Assembly (NCBI RefSeq): GCF_002835935.1
Contig: NZ_PJCF01000012.1
Span: 62,001 to 126,000, forward strand
DNA from: Paraglaciecola sp. MB-3u-78
GTDB taxonomy: Bacteria > Pseudomonadota > Gammaproteobacteria > Enterobacterales > Alteromonadaceae
Length of the DNA: 64,000 nt
Reading direction: 5' to 3'
In this document: positions 28,098 through 37,646 of the stretch, in pieces
Layout of the letters: the number at the start of each line of letters is the position of its first letter
Position numbering within the stretch: position 1 is the stretch's first letter
The notes under the pieces: generated by a model
Database searches by the model: none
Told to the model about the DNA's origin: nothing
Seen by the model: only the letters and a program-made list of their open reading frames with translations
Translations under genes and position numbers: made by a program

Positions 28098-30068
28098 TTA
28101 GGGCGTGGCGATATTAAACCAGAAAGGAAAGTCTTCCATCATTTGCATTAATTCAAAGAATGCATTGGCATCACCCTCAAAGGCTATTTGGTTATTGGCA
28201 ATAAGTTGTTTAAATGTCATATTTTTCATTAGCACCCGATCAAGGTCCTCACGATCAACAGTGACTGTGACGATAGGGTCCTCAAACTGTTGTGCTTTAA
28301 TATTATTTAAATGAGAATTCTTGAGCTCCAGAGCAAATGTTTCTTGTCGGTCTGGAATAATAATATTGATCTTAAACGCTTTGTTTTGAGCTTTGGTTAT
28401 ATCTAACTTTACACCCAACAAATTAAATAACATTTCTGAAGACATCGCTTGGATCATATCTGGACCCGCTTGGGTAGAAGCCGCATTTGTGGGTACACCG
28501 TTTCTAAGCTCCCATGCGCCTGCAAGGTAAGTGTTTCGCCACCCAGCACTTTCTGCTTGATAGCCCATCTGTTCAAAGATATCGGCTTGTAATAACAATG
28601 CTTGTCTATGAGTCGGATCGGCAAATATCAGGTTGTTGAGCAGTTCAGCACCCCAACGGTATTCTCCCTTATCAAAGGCTTGCTGGGCTAAGGACAACAC
28701 CTTATCTGAGCCTCCCATGGCTGCTACATATCGAGGTGCTGAGTCCACTGGACTCAATTTATTTAAATTGGCAGGGTTCATATCAAAGAAGCCTAGGTAT
28801 TTATTGATTATGCCTCGTACATTGTGGGAATAAGAGCCATGATAACCTCTGTTGTACCAATGCTGTGATAAAGCATCGGGGACTTCTAGTTCATTGTGAA
28901 TTTCACTTATGGTGATACCTTTATTTGCTAGATTCAGGGTTCTGTCATGTAAAAATCCATATAAATCTCTTTGTTTCTCTAATACTTCAATCAGATATTC
29001 GTTGCCCCAACGAGGCCAAGAATGAGAGGCAAACATCACTTCTGCATCTTTAGCAAAACCAAAGATAACTTGATTAATAAATTTACTCCAACCAAGTGCA
29101 TCCCGCACTTCTGCTCCCCTAAGGGTGTAGACATTATGTAACGTGCCTGTCACATTTTCAGCCATCCATAAGGTTTTAAATTGAGGGAAGTATGTGTTCA
29201 TTTCGGCAGGTGATTCGGTGCTAGGGGTATTTTGCATGATCATAGTTATCCCATCTATAGTGAGCGTTTCTATGTCCTTCTCTATAACTCTTGTAGGTGC
29301 AATCAAGCCAATGAAGCCAGTTGATAAACCTTTACCAATAGCAGCATCAACCTGCCCAGTTGGACTTTTCTTAAGGACACTACCATATTGGTAAGATGCG
29401 CGTCTGGTCATAGCATTACCAGCCAAGATGTTTTCTTTAATGGCGTGTTCCATAAAATCTTTAGGGGCGATCACTTGTACTGCACCTGAGTCCACTTGCT
29501 CTTGAGTGATCACGCCTTTTACACCACCAAAATGATCTGCATGGGCATGACTGTAAACGACTGCTTTGACAGGAAACTCACCTAGTTCTTGAGTCACCAA
29601 GGCAAATGCGGCTTTTGATGTGGCTGGCGTGAGCAAAGGATCGAATATTATCCAACCTGTATCCCCTTTGATGAAGGAAATATTGGATAAGTCATAACCA
29701 CGAACCTGATAAATATGCTCTGTAACCTGATATAAGCCATAAGACATGTTTAGACGTGCTTGACGCTCTAAGCTTGGGTTAATCGTATTGTGGTAGGCCT
29801 CGTCAGTCAAAAAGTCATAATTACCCAACTCCCAAACCACATTGCCATTATTATCTAATATCTCTAATTGTTCAGGTCGCTTAATTAAGCCTTTCTCTGC
29901 TAGTTCAAAATCTAAATCATCAATAAAGGGTAGATTTTGTCTGACCAAGTTTTGTTGCTCTAGAGTCTTACTGGTAGCCGCTTTTTCAGTGGCAGAATAA
30001 TCGCTTTTATTACACCCAGCTAATAGAACAAGTAAGGCGAGTGCAACTGAGAGTCGAATTGTAAACAT
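28098..30068 (-). CDS. Lipoprotein alkyl sulfatase (SdsA/YjcS-like metallo-beta-lactamase fold)
   Basis: Predicted to hydrolyse alkyl sulfates to alcohol and sulfate. The 656 residues match the length of Pseudomonas SdsA1. Residues 1-19 are a lipoprotein signal with lipobox LAGC (C19), so it is probably membrane-anchored facing the periplasm. The binuclear zinc site begins with SHAHADH (173-179), with further ligands expected around E304 (WMAEN), E323 region and H349 (ASHSWPRWG). The middle is the alkyl-sulfatase dimerisation domain (about 380-520) and the C-terminal 120 residues are SCP2-like, thought to bind the alkyl chain. It lies downstream of DUF1302 and DUF1329 on the same strand, separated by a terminator, and faces the RND gene. 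Confidence 0.92.
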   Translation of the reverse strand: MFTIRLSVALALLVLLAGCNKSDYSATEKAATSKTLEQQNLVRQNLPFIDDLDFELAEKGLIKRPEQLEILDNNGNVVWELGNYDFLTDEAYHNTINPSLERQARLNMSYGLYQVTEHIYQVRGYDLSNISFIKGDTGWIIFDPLLTPATSKAAFALVTQELGEFPVKAVVYSHAHADHFGGVKGVITQEQVDSGAVQVIAPKDFMEHAIKENILAGNAMTRRASYQYGSVLKKSPTGQVDAAIGKGLSTGFIGLIAPTRVIEKDIETLTIDGITMIMQNTPSTESPAEMNTYFPQFKTLWMAENVTGTLHNVYTLRGAEVRDALGWSKFINQVIFGFAKDAEVMFASHSWPRWGNEYLIEVLEKQRDLYGFLHDRTLNLANKGITISEIHNELEVPDALSQHWYNRGYHGSYSHNVRGIINKYLGFFDMNPANLNKLSPVDSAPRYVAAMGGSDKVLSLAQQAFDKGEYRWGAELLNNLIFADPTHRQALLLQADIFEQMGYQAESAGWRNTYLAGAWELRNGVPTNAASTQAGPDMIQAMSSEMLFNLLGVKLDITKAQNKAFKINIIIPDRQETFALELKNSHLNNIKAQQFEDPIVTVTVDREDLDRVLMKNMTFKQLIANNQIAFEGDANAFFELMQMMEDFPFWFNIATP

Positions 30069-30158
30069 AGATTTCTCTTTAATAAGATCTAAAAAATAGA
30101 CGTTTTGTACTTAAGAATAGAAGTATTAAACTGATGTTCAAGTGAATTTTATCTATAA

Positions 30159-30185
30159 AAAAAGGCTGAGTATTTCAGCCTTTTT
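30159..30185 (-). terminator. Terminator of the DUF1302-DUF1329 operon
   Basis: Perfect 11-base arms AAAAAGGCTGA (30159-30169) and TCAGCCTTTTT (30175-30185) with a 5-nt loop, 13 bases past the DUF1329 stop. The poly-T side is correct for the minus strand, so the alkyl sulfatase gene downstream needs its own promoter. Confidence 0.85.
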
Positions 30186-30197
30186 GAATTTTATAAT

Positions 30198-31559
30198 TTA
30201 ATGACTGAGTCGTCTTAGGGCTGACGAAGAAAACGCTGTACGTTGTTCTACTCCTCCCCAAGTCATAAAGTTAGGTTCTTCATTACTAAGACCTGTCACT
30301 AAATACTGTCCAGAATTTAAGTCATGCAACGTTTCAGCCACCATCCAAGGAGTATTTACGTCATAAAACATCACATTGTGAGCTTCAGACATACGCCATA
30401 ATTCGTTACGACCGTCATAATGATCAATAACCGATGCACCCCAAGTATCTTCATCTATAAAGAAAGATCGCTTGGCATAAATATGACGCTCACCTTCAGC
30501 TAGGGTCGCTTCTACTTCCCAGACGCGATGTAATTCATAACGTAAATTATCAGGATTTAAATGACCCGGCTGTACCGCGTTTTCATAGGTAATGTCGGTG
30601 CTCATTAAATTATAAGAGTTGTACGGGATGTACATTTCTTTTTTACCCACTAATTTCCAGTTGTACCTGTCTGGTGCACCGTTATACATATCATAATTGT
30701 CTGTGGTTCTTAAACCATCGGCACCGGCTGCTGGTCCATCGTAAGACACATTAGGTGCACGGCGAACTCTGCGCTGTCCAGAGTTATATACCCAAGCTTT
30801 ACGAGCTTCTGCTACTTGGTCAATGGTTTCATGAACTAATAACGCAGTCCCCGTTAAACGTGCAGGAGCTGTAATCACTTGGAGGTAATAAAAAAGAATA
30901 TTGGCATCTTTCTCGGCATCTCTGCCACCTTCCAAAAATTCAGGCCAAACTAATTGGTCATTCATTTTTACTTCTACAAATGAGCCATCAGCTTGAACAG
31001 GTATAGTGGTAAATTCTCGTTTAGCAGTACCTCCACGAAAACGTGTAATATGATTCCATATCACCTCGTTAGCATTTTGTGGGATAGGAAAAGGGATAGT
31101 GGTGTCAAAGTCTTTTAAACCATTACCACCTTGCACTAGCACTGCAGTTTCTGCGTTTTTCTTGATCACACCATATAGATTTTCTGGATACGCAGCTGAG
31201 CGATGTGTCTGATAAATTGGCATCTTGTAATCAGGATATTTGTTAAACATGGCAATTTGACCAGGGCTTAAATTTGCTTGGTAAGTAGACAGGTTCGCAT
31301 TCGTTATTTCAAATAAAACCTTATCTGAGGCGAAGGGGTTTGCAGGACGACCAGAATCTTCGCTTGGTTTTGTATTTTTACTGTTTTGTCCACCGGTCCA
31401 AGCAGGGATAGTGCCCGCGGCATTACCTGCCATTTCTGCTCCAATCGGTGTCAAGGATGTACCTAGTTTTGCAGCTTCTTCTGGTGATACTTTAGCAACA
31501 GCATTGTGAGCCGCTAGGCTCAAACACAACACACTTACAGAAGTAAATAATTTTTTCAT
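30198..31559 (-). CDS. DUF1329 outer-membrane-associated protein
   Basis: A 453-residue exported protein when started at MKKLFTSVSV (31559), which gives a normal signal peptide cut after AKA-like AVAK near residue 22. The longer frame from 31589 would place ten extra residues before the signal and overlap the upstream gene, so it was rejected. It has conserved DUF1329 features: KLGTSLTPIGAEMAGN near the mature N-terminus, the GQRRVRRAPNVSYD segment and a C-terminal VEQRTAFSSSALRRLSH. Structural relatives are LolA/LolB-like folds. It lies 13 bases after the DUF1302 gene, and the pair is recurrent. Transfer of a hydrophobic ligand or lipid at the outer membrane is a guess from fold and context. 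Confidence 0.88.
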   Translation of the reverse strand: MKKLFTSVSVLCLSLAAHNAVAKVSPEEAAKLGTSLTPIGAEMAGNAAGTIPAWTGGQNSKNTKPSEDSGRPANPFASDKVLFEITNANLSTYQANLSPGQIAMFNKYPDYKMPIYQTHRSAAYPENLYGVIKKNAETAVLVQGGNGLKDFDTTIPFPIPQNANEVIWNHITRFRGGTAKREFTTIPVQADGSFVEVKMNDQLVWPEFLEGGRDAEKDANILFYYLQVITAPARLTGTALLVHETIDQVAEARKAWVYNSGQRRVRRAPNVSYDGPAAGADGLRTTDNYDMYNGAPDRYNWKLVGKKEMYIPYNSYNLMSTDITYENAVQPGHLNPDNLRYELHRVWEVEATLAEGERHIYAKRSFFIDEDTWGASVIDHYDGRNELWRMSEAHNVMFYDVNTPWMVAETLHDLNSGQYLVTGLSNEEPNFMTWGGVEQRTAFSSSALRRLSH

Positions 31560-31572
31560 TGTTTTTATCCTA

Positions 31573-33519
31573 TTAATACGTAATGCCAATACTTACGGCA
31601 AGAAAGTCTTTATCTGACAAAATATTATAATCGCCACCACTGAAGCTTCTAAAGCTCAAAGAGGCTGAATAAGTTTGTTGATAAACGGCTTCGAGTGAGA
31701 CACCAAATGATTTAGCGCCTTCATTAAATTGTTGACCTGGATCTGGAGAGTAACCAGACACATCATGCTGCCAATCGATTGTGGGTGAAAGAGACACACC
31801 GGCAAAAACATTATTATATTCAAGTGCGGCCCTAACACGATAACCCCAAGCAGTATCCGTTACGTAACCATCATCTTTACAGTCACCTGAAAGTGCACCT
31901 GCGGCAACTAAATTAGTACAGTTTATGCCATTACCTGCATCAAAATCTCCCAATCCAAATACTGAGTTACGACCATATTTTTGATCCGACGCTTCAATAT
32001 CATCGGTCAAAATAACCCCTGCTTCGGCGATGACGGTTAAGCGTGAAGCACCTAATACTCGATCAAAAAACTGTAATGCAGTCACTTGAATTTGGGTCAC
32101 ATCAAATTCATCCCAACCACTGGAAAGCTCTCCTGGGTTGACAGCTTTAACGCGAGAAGAGTATCGAAGGAAGGGTTGTTCAGATAGCACCGCATTCAAA
32201 ATTTCTGGACCACTTATCTGAATCGGCGTGTCAGGCTTGTAAGACACTTCACCGGATAAGGCAAACCCTGCAACATTAGTGGCAAAGCTAAGACCGTAAT
32301 ATTTCAAGTCTTCTGGAAATTCAATCTTGTAACCGGGATTAAGGGCATCAATAGTATCTCGCTCTACACCTGTGATTTGTAACAAGCTAGCCAAACCAAA
32401 CTGTCCGATTTGTTCAGGCGTTAACACACCTGCTTCAGCACCCGCCGCTAGTGCAGGGAATGCCGCGTCTAAAACAACCGCATTAGCCCATGGTAAAAAT
32501 ACGGGTAATGCCTGATTAAATCCGCGCCAAGAACCACGAATAGCACTGATTAGCGGTAATCGTGAATGAATGTTCATGTAGTAAAAACCGAATTCAGTAT
32601 CATTCAATTCAGGTGCAAAATAACGAAAAGCCACTCCATATTGACCACCATCATCTGGCTCATTATCGGCTTGACGTTTAGCCGCAAAGCCTGCTGCCAA
32701 ACCAACCTGATCGGCCGGGCCAATTGATACATAGTTACAGCCATCTGCCGCAAAATCAGCGCCAGAGAAGTAAGTACCACAGCCATCAATTTGGGTTTTT
32801 TCCCATTCGTACTGGTAGAAGGCTTCAACACTTAAATTTGCAGTCAAACCTGCATTAACAAACAACATGCCAACGGGTAATAAACCTTCTTTAAGGCTAG
32901 CGCCTGGGCGACGTAATGCGTTTACATCGAATGGGTTCGATGAGTTAAGACCACCTTGGATAAAAGTACTTTCACCCCAGCTGACAACTTGACGACCTAA
33001 ACGCACATCTAACGGAACATCACCTATATTAAATGCACCAAAAATATAGGCATCCATTAATTCGATACCAGAAAACTGGCCAAATTCAGTAAAGCCATCA
33101 TCACTTAATGGCTCACCAGGGGTATAGCCATTACCAGAGTTACCATGGGGTCTGTCACCATCTGATAATTCGAAGTCATGCCAATATTTAACCCTAACAA
33201 ATGCACCAAAGTCACCTTTGGTTAAGTTGAAATCATGAGAGCCTTTAATTATTGTTGAAAAGGCGTCGTGTTTTCCAAAGTTAAGATTGCCATCGTCTGT
33301 AGTAGCTGTAGCGCCCGTTCCTCCATTAGACGTACCGATATAAAAAGGGTCGGCATCCTGAAGACGCCAACTAGATCCAATAGAAAGTCGTGAATTGATT
33401 TGAAGACTAATGTCGTCGTCTTCGCCGAAGTAAAACTCAGCACCGACAGCAGCATGACTCAATAATGCCGTTGCTATCGCACCAGCAAGTAATTTTTTAG
33501 TGTGTTTGTGAGATGACAT
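31573..33519 (-). CDS. DUF1302 outer-membrane beta-barrel protein
   Basis: A 648-residue protein from MSSHKHTKKLLAG (33519), with signal peptide cut after AAVGA. An alternative start four codons earlier at 33531 is equally possible; the longest frame to 33627 adds hydrophobic but unlikely residues. The body is rich in alternating beta strands and aromatic residues (LSIGSSWRLQ, VSWGESTFIQGGLN, YGVAFRYFAPELN) and ends in an aromatic terminal strand LAVSIGITY, typical of an outer-membrane barrel. DUF1302 proteins are thought to be porin-like. It is the first gene of a two-gene unit with DUF1329 and is divergent from an AraC regulator 177 bases away, which probably controls it. Confidence 0.88.
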   Translation of the reverse strand: MSSHKHTKKLLAGAIATALLSHAAVGAEFYFGEDDDISLQINSRLSIGSSWRLQDADPFYIGTSNGGTGATATTDDGNLNFGKHDAFSTIIKGSHDFNLTKGDFGAFVRVKYWHDFELSDGDRPHGNSGNGYTPGEPLSDDGFTEFGQFSGIELMDAYIFGAFNIGDVPLDVRLGRQVVSWGESTFIQGGLNSSNPFDVNALRRPGASLKEGLLPVGMLFVNAGLTANLSVEAFYQYEWEKTQIDGCGTYFSGADFAADGCNYVSIGPADQVGLAAGFAAKRQADNEPDDGGQYGVAFRYFAPELNDTEFGFYYMNIHSRLPLISAIRGSWRGFNQALPVFLPWANAVVLDAAFPALAAGAEAGVLTPEQIGQFGLASLLQITGVERDTIDALNPGYKIEFPEDLKYYGLSFATNVAGFALSGEVSYKPDTPIQISGPEILNAVLSEQPFLRYSSRVKAVNPGELSSGWDEFDVTQIQVTALQFFDRVLGASRLTVIAEAGVILTDDIEASDQKYGRNSVFGLGDFDAGNGINCTNLVAAGALSGDCKDDGYVTDTAWGYRVRAALEYNNVFAGVSLSPTIDWQHDVSGYSPDPGQQFNEGAKSFGVSLEAVYQQTYSASLSFRSFSGGDYNILSDKDFLAVSIGITY

Positions 33520-33642
33520 GATAGTTCCCATGTTTGTTATTGTTAACTCCAAAGGTCTGACCAGGATGATTTTAAACAAAAAACCTACATTAATACTACA
33601 AATAAAAATAATAAATATATAACACACTGTGCCAATCTCTTA

Positions 33643-33652
33643 TCATATGATG
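33643..33652. promoter_or_regulatory. Palindrome between divergent DUF1302 and AraC genes
   Basis: ATCATATGAT is a perfect 10-bp inverted repeat in the short divergent promoter region. It may be part of an operator or simply AT-rich promoter DNA. Confidence 0.2.
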
Positions 33653-33695
33653 CAATATGGTGATTATGATTTTGTAAAAGCGGTTTTTTTATAAT

Positions 33696-34724
33696 ATGAC
33701 AGATTATTTTTCAGTGCTTAGTGGTTGGCTTATACCCATAAAACGAGCCATGGATGAATGGGAAATTGATTTTCATACAGCTTTAGCTGGATGCGGTATT
33801 AAAACATCTGATTTTAAAGATAAAGAATCTAGACTCTCTGCTGACAGAGTGGCTCAATTAATCGAATACTGCAATCGCGTAAAAAACCGTCATGATTTTG
33901 CTATAACGGTCGCTGAAAATTTTCATCCAGGTACTTTTCATGTTCTAGGATATGCAATGATGGCGTCTGACAGCTTATATGATGCGTTTAAACGTATTGT
34001 GCGCTATAAAAAAGTGGTCTCCAATACTTGCTCTATTAAGATAGAAGAAAGTCCTGAGGTATGTAAATTAGTACTGACGCCATTTTTGTATGAGTCAACT
34101 AACAGACCCGTTTTATCCCACAATTCTATTATCACTTTTATTGCCACGTTAGTTAAATTTGCACGAGAGACCTCGAGCCATAATTTTAAACCTCTGGAAG
34201 TCAATTTGAATTGGTCTAATACTGAAGAAAAGTTTCAGTTTCTGAATGACTTTTTTAATTGCCCAGTGAATTTTGACCAAAATGAGATTTCATTTAGTTG
34301 TAATACGGTTATTTTTAAAGCGCCTCTGCTTGGGGGGAACCCTATGGTCACTCAAGCACACGAAAAGATGTTAAATGAATTTCTATCAAGATTAGATAAG
34401 AATGACGTTGTTCAAACCGTTAAAAATAATATTTATGACATGTTGCCTTTAGGCACGCCTACACAAACCGATATTGCCAAACAGATTGGTATGAGTCTGC
34501 GAAATCTACAGAGAAAATTAAACGAACAAGATGCCTGTTATCGAGACTTATTAGAGGAAACAAGAAAAAAACTCGCATTGGAATACATTACACAAGTGCA
34601 TTTGTCATTAAGTGAAGTGGGTTATCTGGTTGGCTTTGCAAATATTGGTAATTTTAACCGAGCTTTCAAACGTTGGACCAATTATGCTCCAGGGGAATAC
34701 CGTAAAGATAAACATTTGGCATAA
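33696..34724 (+). CDS. AraC-family transcriptional regulator (OruR/ArgR-like)
   Basis: A 342-residue regulator with an N-terminal effector domain of the Arabinose_bd/PF12625 type (about 20-205) and a C-terminal pair of helix-turn-helix motifs (about 255-338), including TQTDIAKQIGMSLRNLQRKL and the second motif SLSEVGYLVGFANIGNFNRA followed by FKRW. This N-domain class is common in regulators of hydrophobic or amino-acid catabolism. It is divergent from DUF1302-DUF1329 and upstream of the aldehyde dehydrogenase gene, so it probably controls both sides. The inducer cannot be read from sequence. Confidence 0.93.
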   Translation: MTDYFSVLSGWLIPIKRAMDEWEIDFHTALAGCGIKTSDFKDKESRLSADRVAQLIEYCNRVKNRHDFAITVAENFHPGTFHVLGYAMMASDSLYDAFKRIVRYKKVVSNTCSIKIEESPEVCKLVLTPFLYESTNRPVLSHNSIITFIATLVKFARETSSHNFKPLEVNLNWSNTEEKFQFLNDFFNCPVNFDQNEISFSCNTVIFKAPLLGGNPMVTQAHEKMLNEFLSRLDKNDVVQTVKNNIYDMLPLGTPTQTDIAKQIGMSLRNLQRKLNEQDACYRDLLEETRKKLALEYITQVHLSLSEVGYLVGFANIGNFNRAFKRWTNYAPGEYRKDKHLA

Positions 34725-34797
34725 ATTCAATTAATAGGTTGTCATCAATTAGTTATAATTTTTGTGTTTATTTTGATAACTATTCCATATCATTCCC

Positions 34798-34816
34798 CAA
34801 GTGTATATCACACTTG
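34798..34816. promoter_or_regulatory. Inverted repeat before the aldehyde dehydrogenase gene, candidate operator
   Basis: CAAGTGT and ACACTTG are perfect 7-base arms around ATATC, 27 bases before the start codon at 34844. The position suits repression or promoter-proximal control. A related sequence without full symmetry is at 14763-14779, before the gluconate-dehydrogenase-like remnants. Confidence 0.45.
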
Positions 34817-34843
34817 ATAAAACTCATTCGGAAAGGCTAACTA

Positions 34844-36259
34844 ATGACTGAAGACGCTATAAAAACCGATTTAACTGACATTCTAAAAACCCTCAAAAAT
34901 TCTTTTAAAAAAACGCCTTTTCCAGATATAAAGCAAAGACAGCAAGATTTAAACACATTAAAAGCCTTACTTTTAGATAATCAGGATGCCTTAATACAGG
35001 CAATGGATCAGGATTTTGGCAACCGTTCTAGTGATGATTCTAAGATTGGCGATATCCTTACCACAGTCCAAGGGATTAATTACTCCCTTGATCATTTAAA
35101 AAAATGGATGAAACCCAGTAAACGACATTTAAGTTTATTACTGCAGCCTGCATCAGCCAGAGTTGAATATCAGCCTTTGGGCGTAGTAGGCATCATAGTC
35201 CCTTGGAATTACCCGGTGTTTCTAGGCTTAGGGCCACTCACTGCTGCGCTGGCGGCGGGTAATAAAGCCATGATTAAAATGTCCGAATACACCCCTCATA
35301 CCGCTAGTCTTCTCAAACAGTTAATAGACAAATATTTTGAAGCTAACAAAATAAGTATTATCGAAGGCGATGCAAGTGTCGCAGCAGCATTTTCCTCACT
35401 GCCTCTTGATCACCTGTTTTTTACCGGCTCTACTAATGTTGGGAAATTGGTTATGCGCTCTGCAGCCGAGAATTTGGTTCCTGTCACCTTAGAGCTTGGC
35501 GGTAAATCGCCAGCTATTATTGCTGATGATATGGATATCAAAACGGCAGTTGAACGGTTTATTCTAGGTAAAACACTGAATGCAGGCCAAACCTGCGTAG
35601 CCCCTGATTACATTTTGTGCCCAAAAGGCAAAACCCAAGAGTTAGTCGATGCCATCGATGCAACATTTACGAGTATGTATCCTTCGGTAAAAGATAATAA
35701 AGATTACACCAGTGTGGTCAACTCAGCTCAACATGCACGTTTACAATCATTGCTGGACGATGCAGCAGCAAAGGGGGCCGTTATTAAGCCTTTGGGTGGT
35801 GATCTGGGCTGTACAAAAACTAGACAAATGCCGCTGACTTTATTACAGAGTGTGAACGATGAAATGTTGGTTATGCAGCAAGAAATTTTTGGTCCGCTGC
35901 TACCTATCCTTGAATACGACACCCTAGACCAAGCGATTGATTATATAAACGAAGGCGAACGGCCGCTTGCTTTGTATATATATAGTTTTGACAAAGCTTG
36001 CCAAAACAAAATATTGAAAAGTACCCATTCAGGTGGGGTCTGTATTAATGACGCGGCTTTTCATGTGGCGGCTGAAGACTTGCCTTTTGGAGGCGTTGGC
36101 TCCTCTGGTATGGGGAGTTATCACGGTTCAGAAGGATTCAAGACCTTTTCTCATGCAAAATCGATTTTGTCCCGCGGTCGGATCAGCTTTGGAAAATTAT
36201 TATTTCCCCCTTTTGGAACGGCCATCCATAATCTTATCTACAAACTTTATATTCGTTAG
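34844..36259 (+). CDS. Coniferyl-aldehyde-dehydrogenase-like NAD(P)+ aldehyde dehydrogenase
   Basis: It oxidises an aldehyde to the acid. The 471-residue protein is of the short class-3-like ALDH group (coniferyl aldehyde / fatty aldehyde dehydrogenases), with VPWNYPVFLGLGPL (119-132), FFTGSTNVGK (192-201), general base E217 in LELGGKS and nucleophile C251 in GQTCVAPDY. The last roughly 30 residues are hydrophobic and basic (FGKLLFPPFGTAIHNLIYKL), as in fatty aldehyde dehydrogenases that touch the membrane. GGAAAGG precedes the ATG. It is 22 bases upstream of a CoA-ligase pseudogene and near a GMC alcohol dehydrogenase. A long-chain or aromatic aldehyde substrate is inferred; the exact one is unknown. 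Confidence 0.9.
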   Translation: MTEDAIKTDLTDILKTLKNSFKKTPFPDIKQRQQDLNTLKALLLDNQDALIQAMDQDFGNRSSDDSKIGDILTTVQGINYSLDHLKKWMKPSKRHLSLLLQPASARVEYQPLGVVGIIVPWNYPVFLGLGPLTAALAAGNKAMIKMSEYTPHTASLLKQLIDKYFEANKISIIEGDASVAAAFSSLPLDHLFFTGSTNVGKLVMRSAAENLVPVTLELGGKSPAIIADDMDIKTAVERFILGKTLNAGQTCVAPDYILCPKGKTQELVDAIDATFTSMYPSVKDNKDYTSVVNSAQHARLQSLLDDAAAKGAVIKPLGGDLGCTKTRQMPLTLLQSVNDEMLVMQQEIFGPLLPILEYDTLDQAIDYINEGERPLALYIYSFDKACQNKILKSTHSGGVCINDAAFHVAAEDLPFGGVGSSGMGSYHGSEGFKTFSHAKSILSRGRISFGKLLFPPFGTAIHNLIYKLYIR

Positions 36260-36281
36260 TCACTAATCAAGAAGAAAAACT

Positions 36282-37561
36282 ATGACACAGACAATAATCA
36301 ATCTTAAGTTCAACAATATTGCTGACCTTATTGAAGATAGTTTATTAAAATATGCCGACAAACCAGCTTTCTCGTGTTTAGGCCAAACCTTGAGTTTCGC
36401 TCAAATTGACGCAAAATCTAAGGCTCTAGCTTGCTGGCTGCAACAGCAAGAAAACTTGTCACCGGGTGACCGAATAGTGATCCAATTACCTAATTTGAAT
36501 CAATATCCGATTGCCGCTTACGCCGCGTTTCGTGCAGGATTAGTCATTGTTAACACCAACCCTTTGTATACCCCAAGAGAAATGCAGCATCAATTTAAAG
36601 ATTCGGGTGCTAAAGCGATTATTTTATTGACCGATTAGTTCTCAAGCATGGGTGTACTGAAGGAGAAGAAATTTTTGTATGCCCCTTACCCCTCTATCAT
36701 ATCTATGCCTTCAGCGTAAATATGTTGGTATTTTCCACTAGTGGTAATCTCAATATACTGATCCCTAATCCACGGGATATAGATGCTTTTGTAGAGGCTA
36801 TAAAACCCTTTAAATTTACTGGGTTTGCCGGTATTAACACCTTATTTGTTGGGTTATGTATGCATCCGAAATTTAAAGCATTAGATTTTTCTGCTTTAAA
36901 AATAACCATATCCGGTGGCACAGCTCTCACTTCATCTGCGGTTGATATATGGAAAGCAACCACCGGCTGTTCTATTTCAGAAGGTTATGGCCTATCTGAG
37001 ACCTCGCCTGTTGTGTGTTTTAATCTACCTGGGCAGGAACGCCTTGGTACAGTAGGCAAACCAGTGTCAGATACTGAAATTCAACTATGGGATGAAAACG
37101 ATCAAATTGTTGAAGAAGGCCAAATTGTGGTTAGGGGCCCACAAGTTATGGCTGGCTATTGGAATATGCCCGAAGAAACTGCGAAGGCAATAACCAAAGA
37201 CGGTTTTTTCAAAACAGGGGATGTGGGCATACGTTTAGATGATGGCACCATTAAAATTGTCGACCGATTAAAAGACATGATAATTGTATCTGGTTTTAAT
37301 GTTTATCCGAATGAAATTGAAGATGTACTGTCTCAGCACGATGCAATATTAGAAACCGCAGTTATCGGTGAACCAGATGAAAAAACGGGCGAGAAAGTCT
37401 GTGCTTATATTACAGTTAAATCTGAGGTGTCAGAAAGCGATATCTTAGCCCATTGCAAATTGCTGTTAACTGCTTATAAAGTTCCGAAAAAAATCGTATT
37501 TATGCAAGAGTTGCCTAAGTCATCAGTAGGTAAATTATTACGTAGAGAATTGCGTAAATAA
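36282..37561 (+). pseudogene. Broken long-chain fatty-acyl-CoA ligase (FadD-like), internal deletion plus frameshift
   Basis: Residues 1-118 (36282-36638) are a normal FadD-type N-terminus with VIQLPNLNQYPIAAYAAFRA and end at AIILLTD followed by a stop. From about 36665 the frame EGEEIFVCPLPLYHIYAF, NPRDIDAF and onward is the C-terminal part of the same family, in another reading frame. It includes the adenylate-forming motifs ISEGYGLSE, KTGDVG, SGFNVYPNEIEDV and the C-terminal lysine region SSVGKLLRREL. Against full-length FadD about 120-130 residues are missing, including the ATP-binding loop (YTGGTTGxxKG). An internal ATG (36722) opens a 279-residue frame, but that product could not bind ATP normally. 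The gene follows the aldehyde dehydrogenase and ends before a bidirectional terminator. Confidence 0.9.
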
Positions 37562-37581
37562 ACAATATATTGGATGCTATC

Positions 37582-37629
37582 TGGCTCATAAAAAAGCGAA
37601 GGTATTAACCTTCGCTTTTTTATGAGCCA
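37582..37629. terminator. Bidirectional terminator between the ligase pseudogene and the GMC gene
   Basis: Perfect 22-base arms (37582-37603 and 37608-37629) with a 4-nt loop contain A6 on one side and T6 on the other, serving both convergent transcripts. Confidence 0.9.
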
Positions 37630-37646
37630 TTAACTTTACCTTATGC

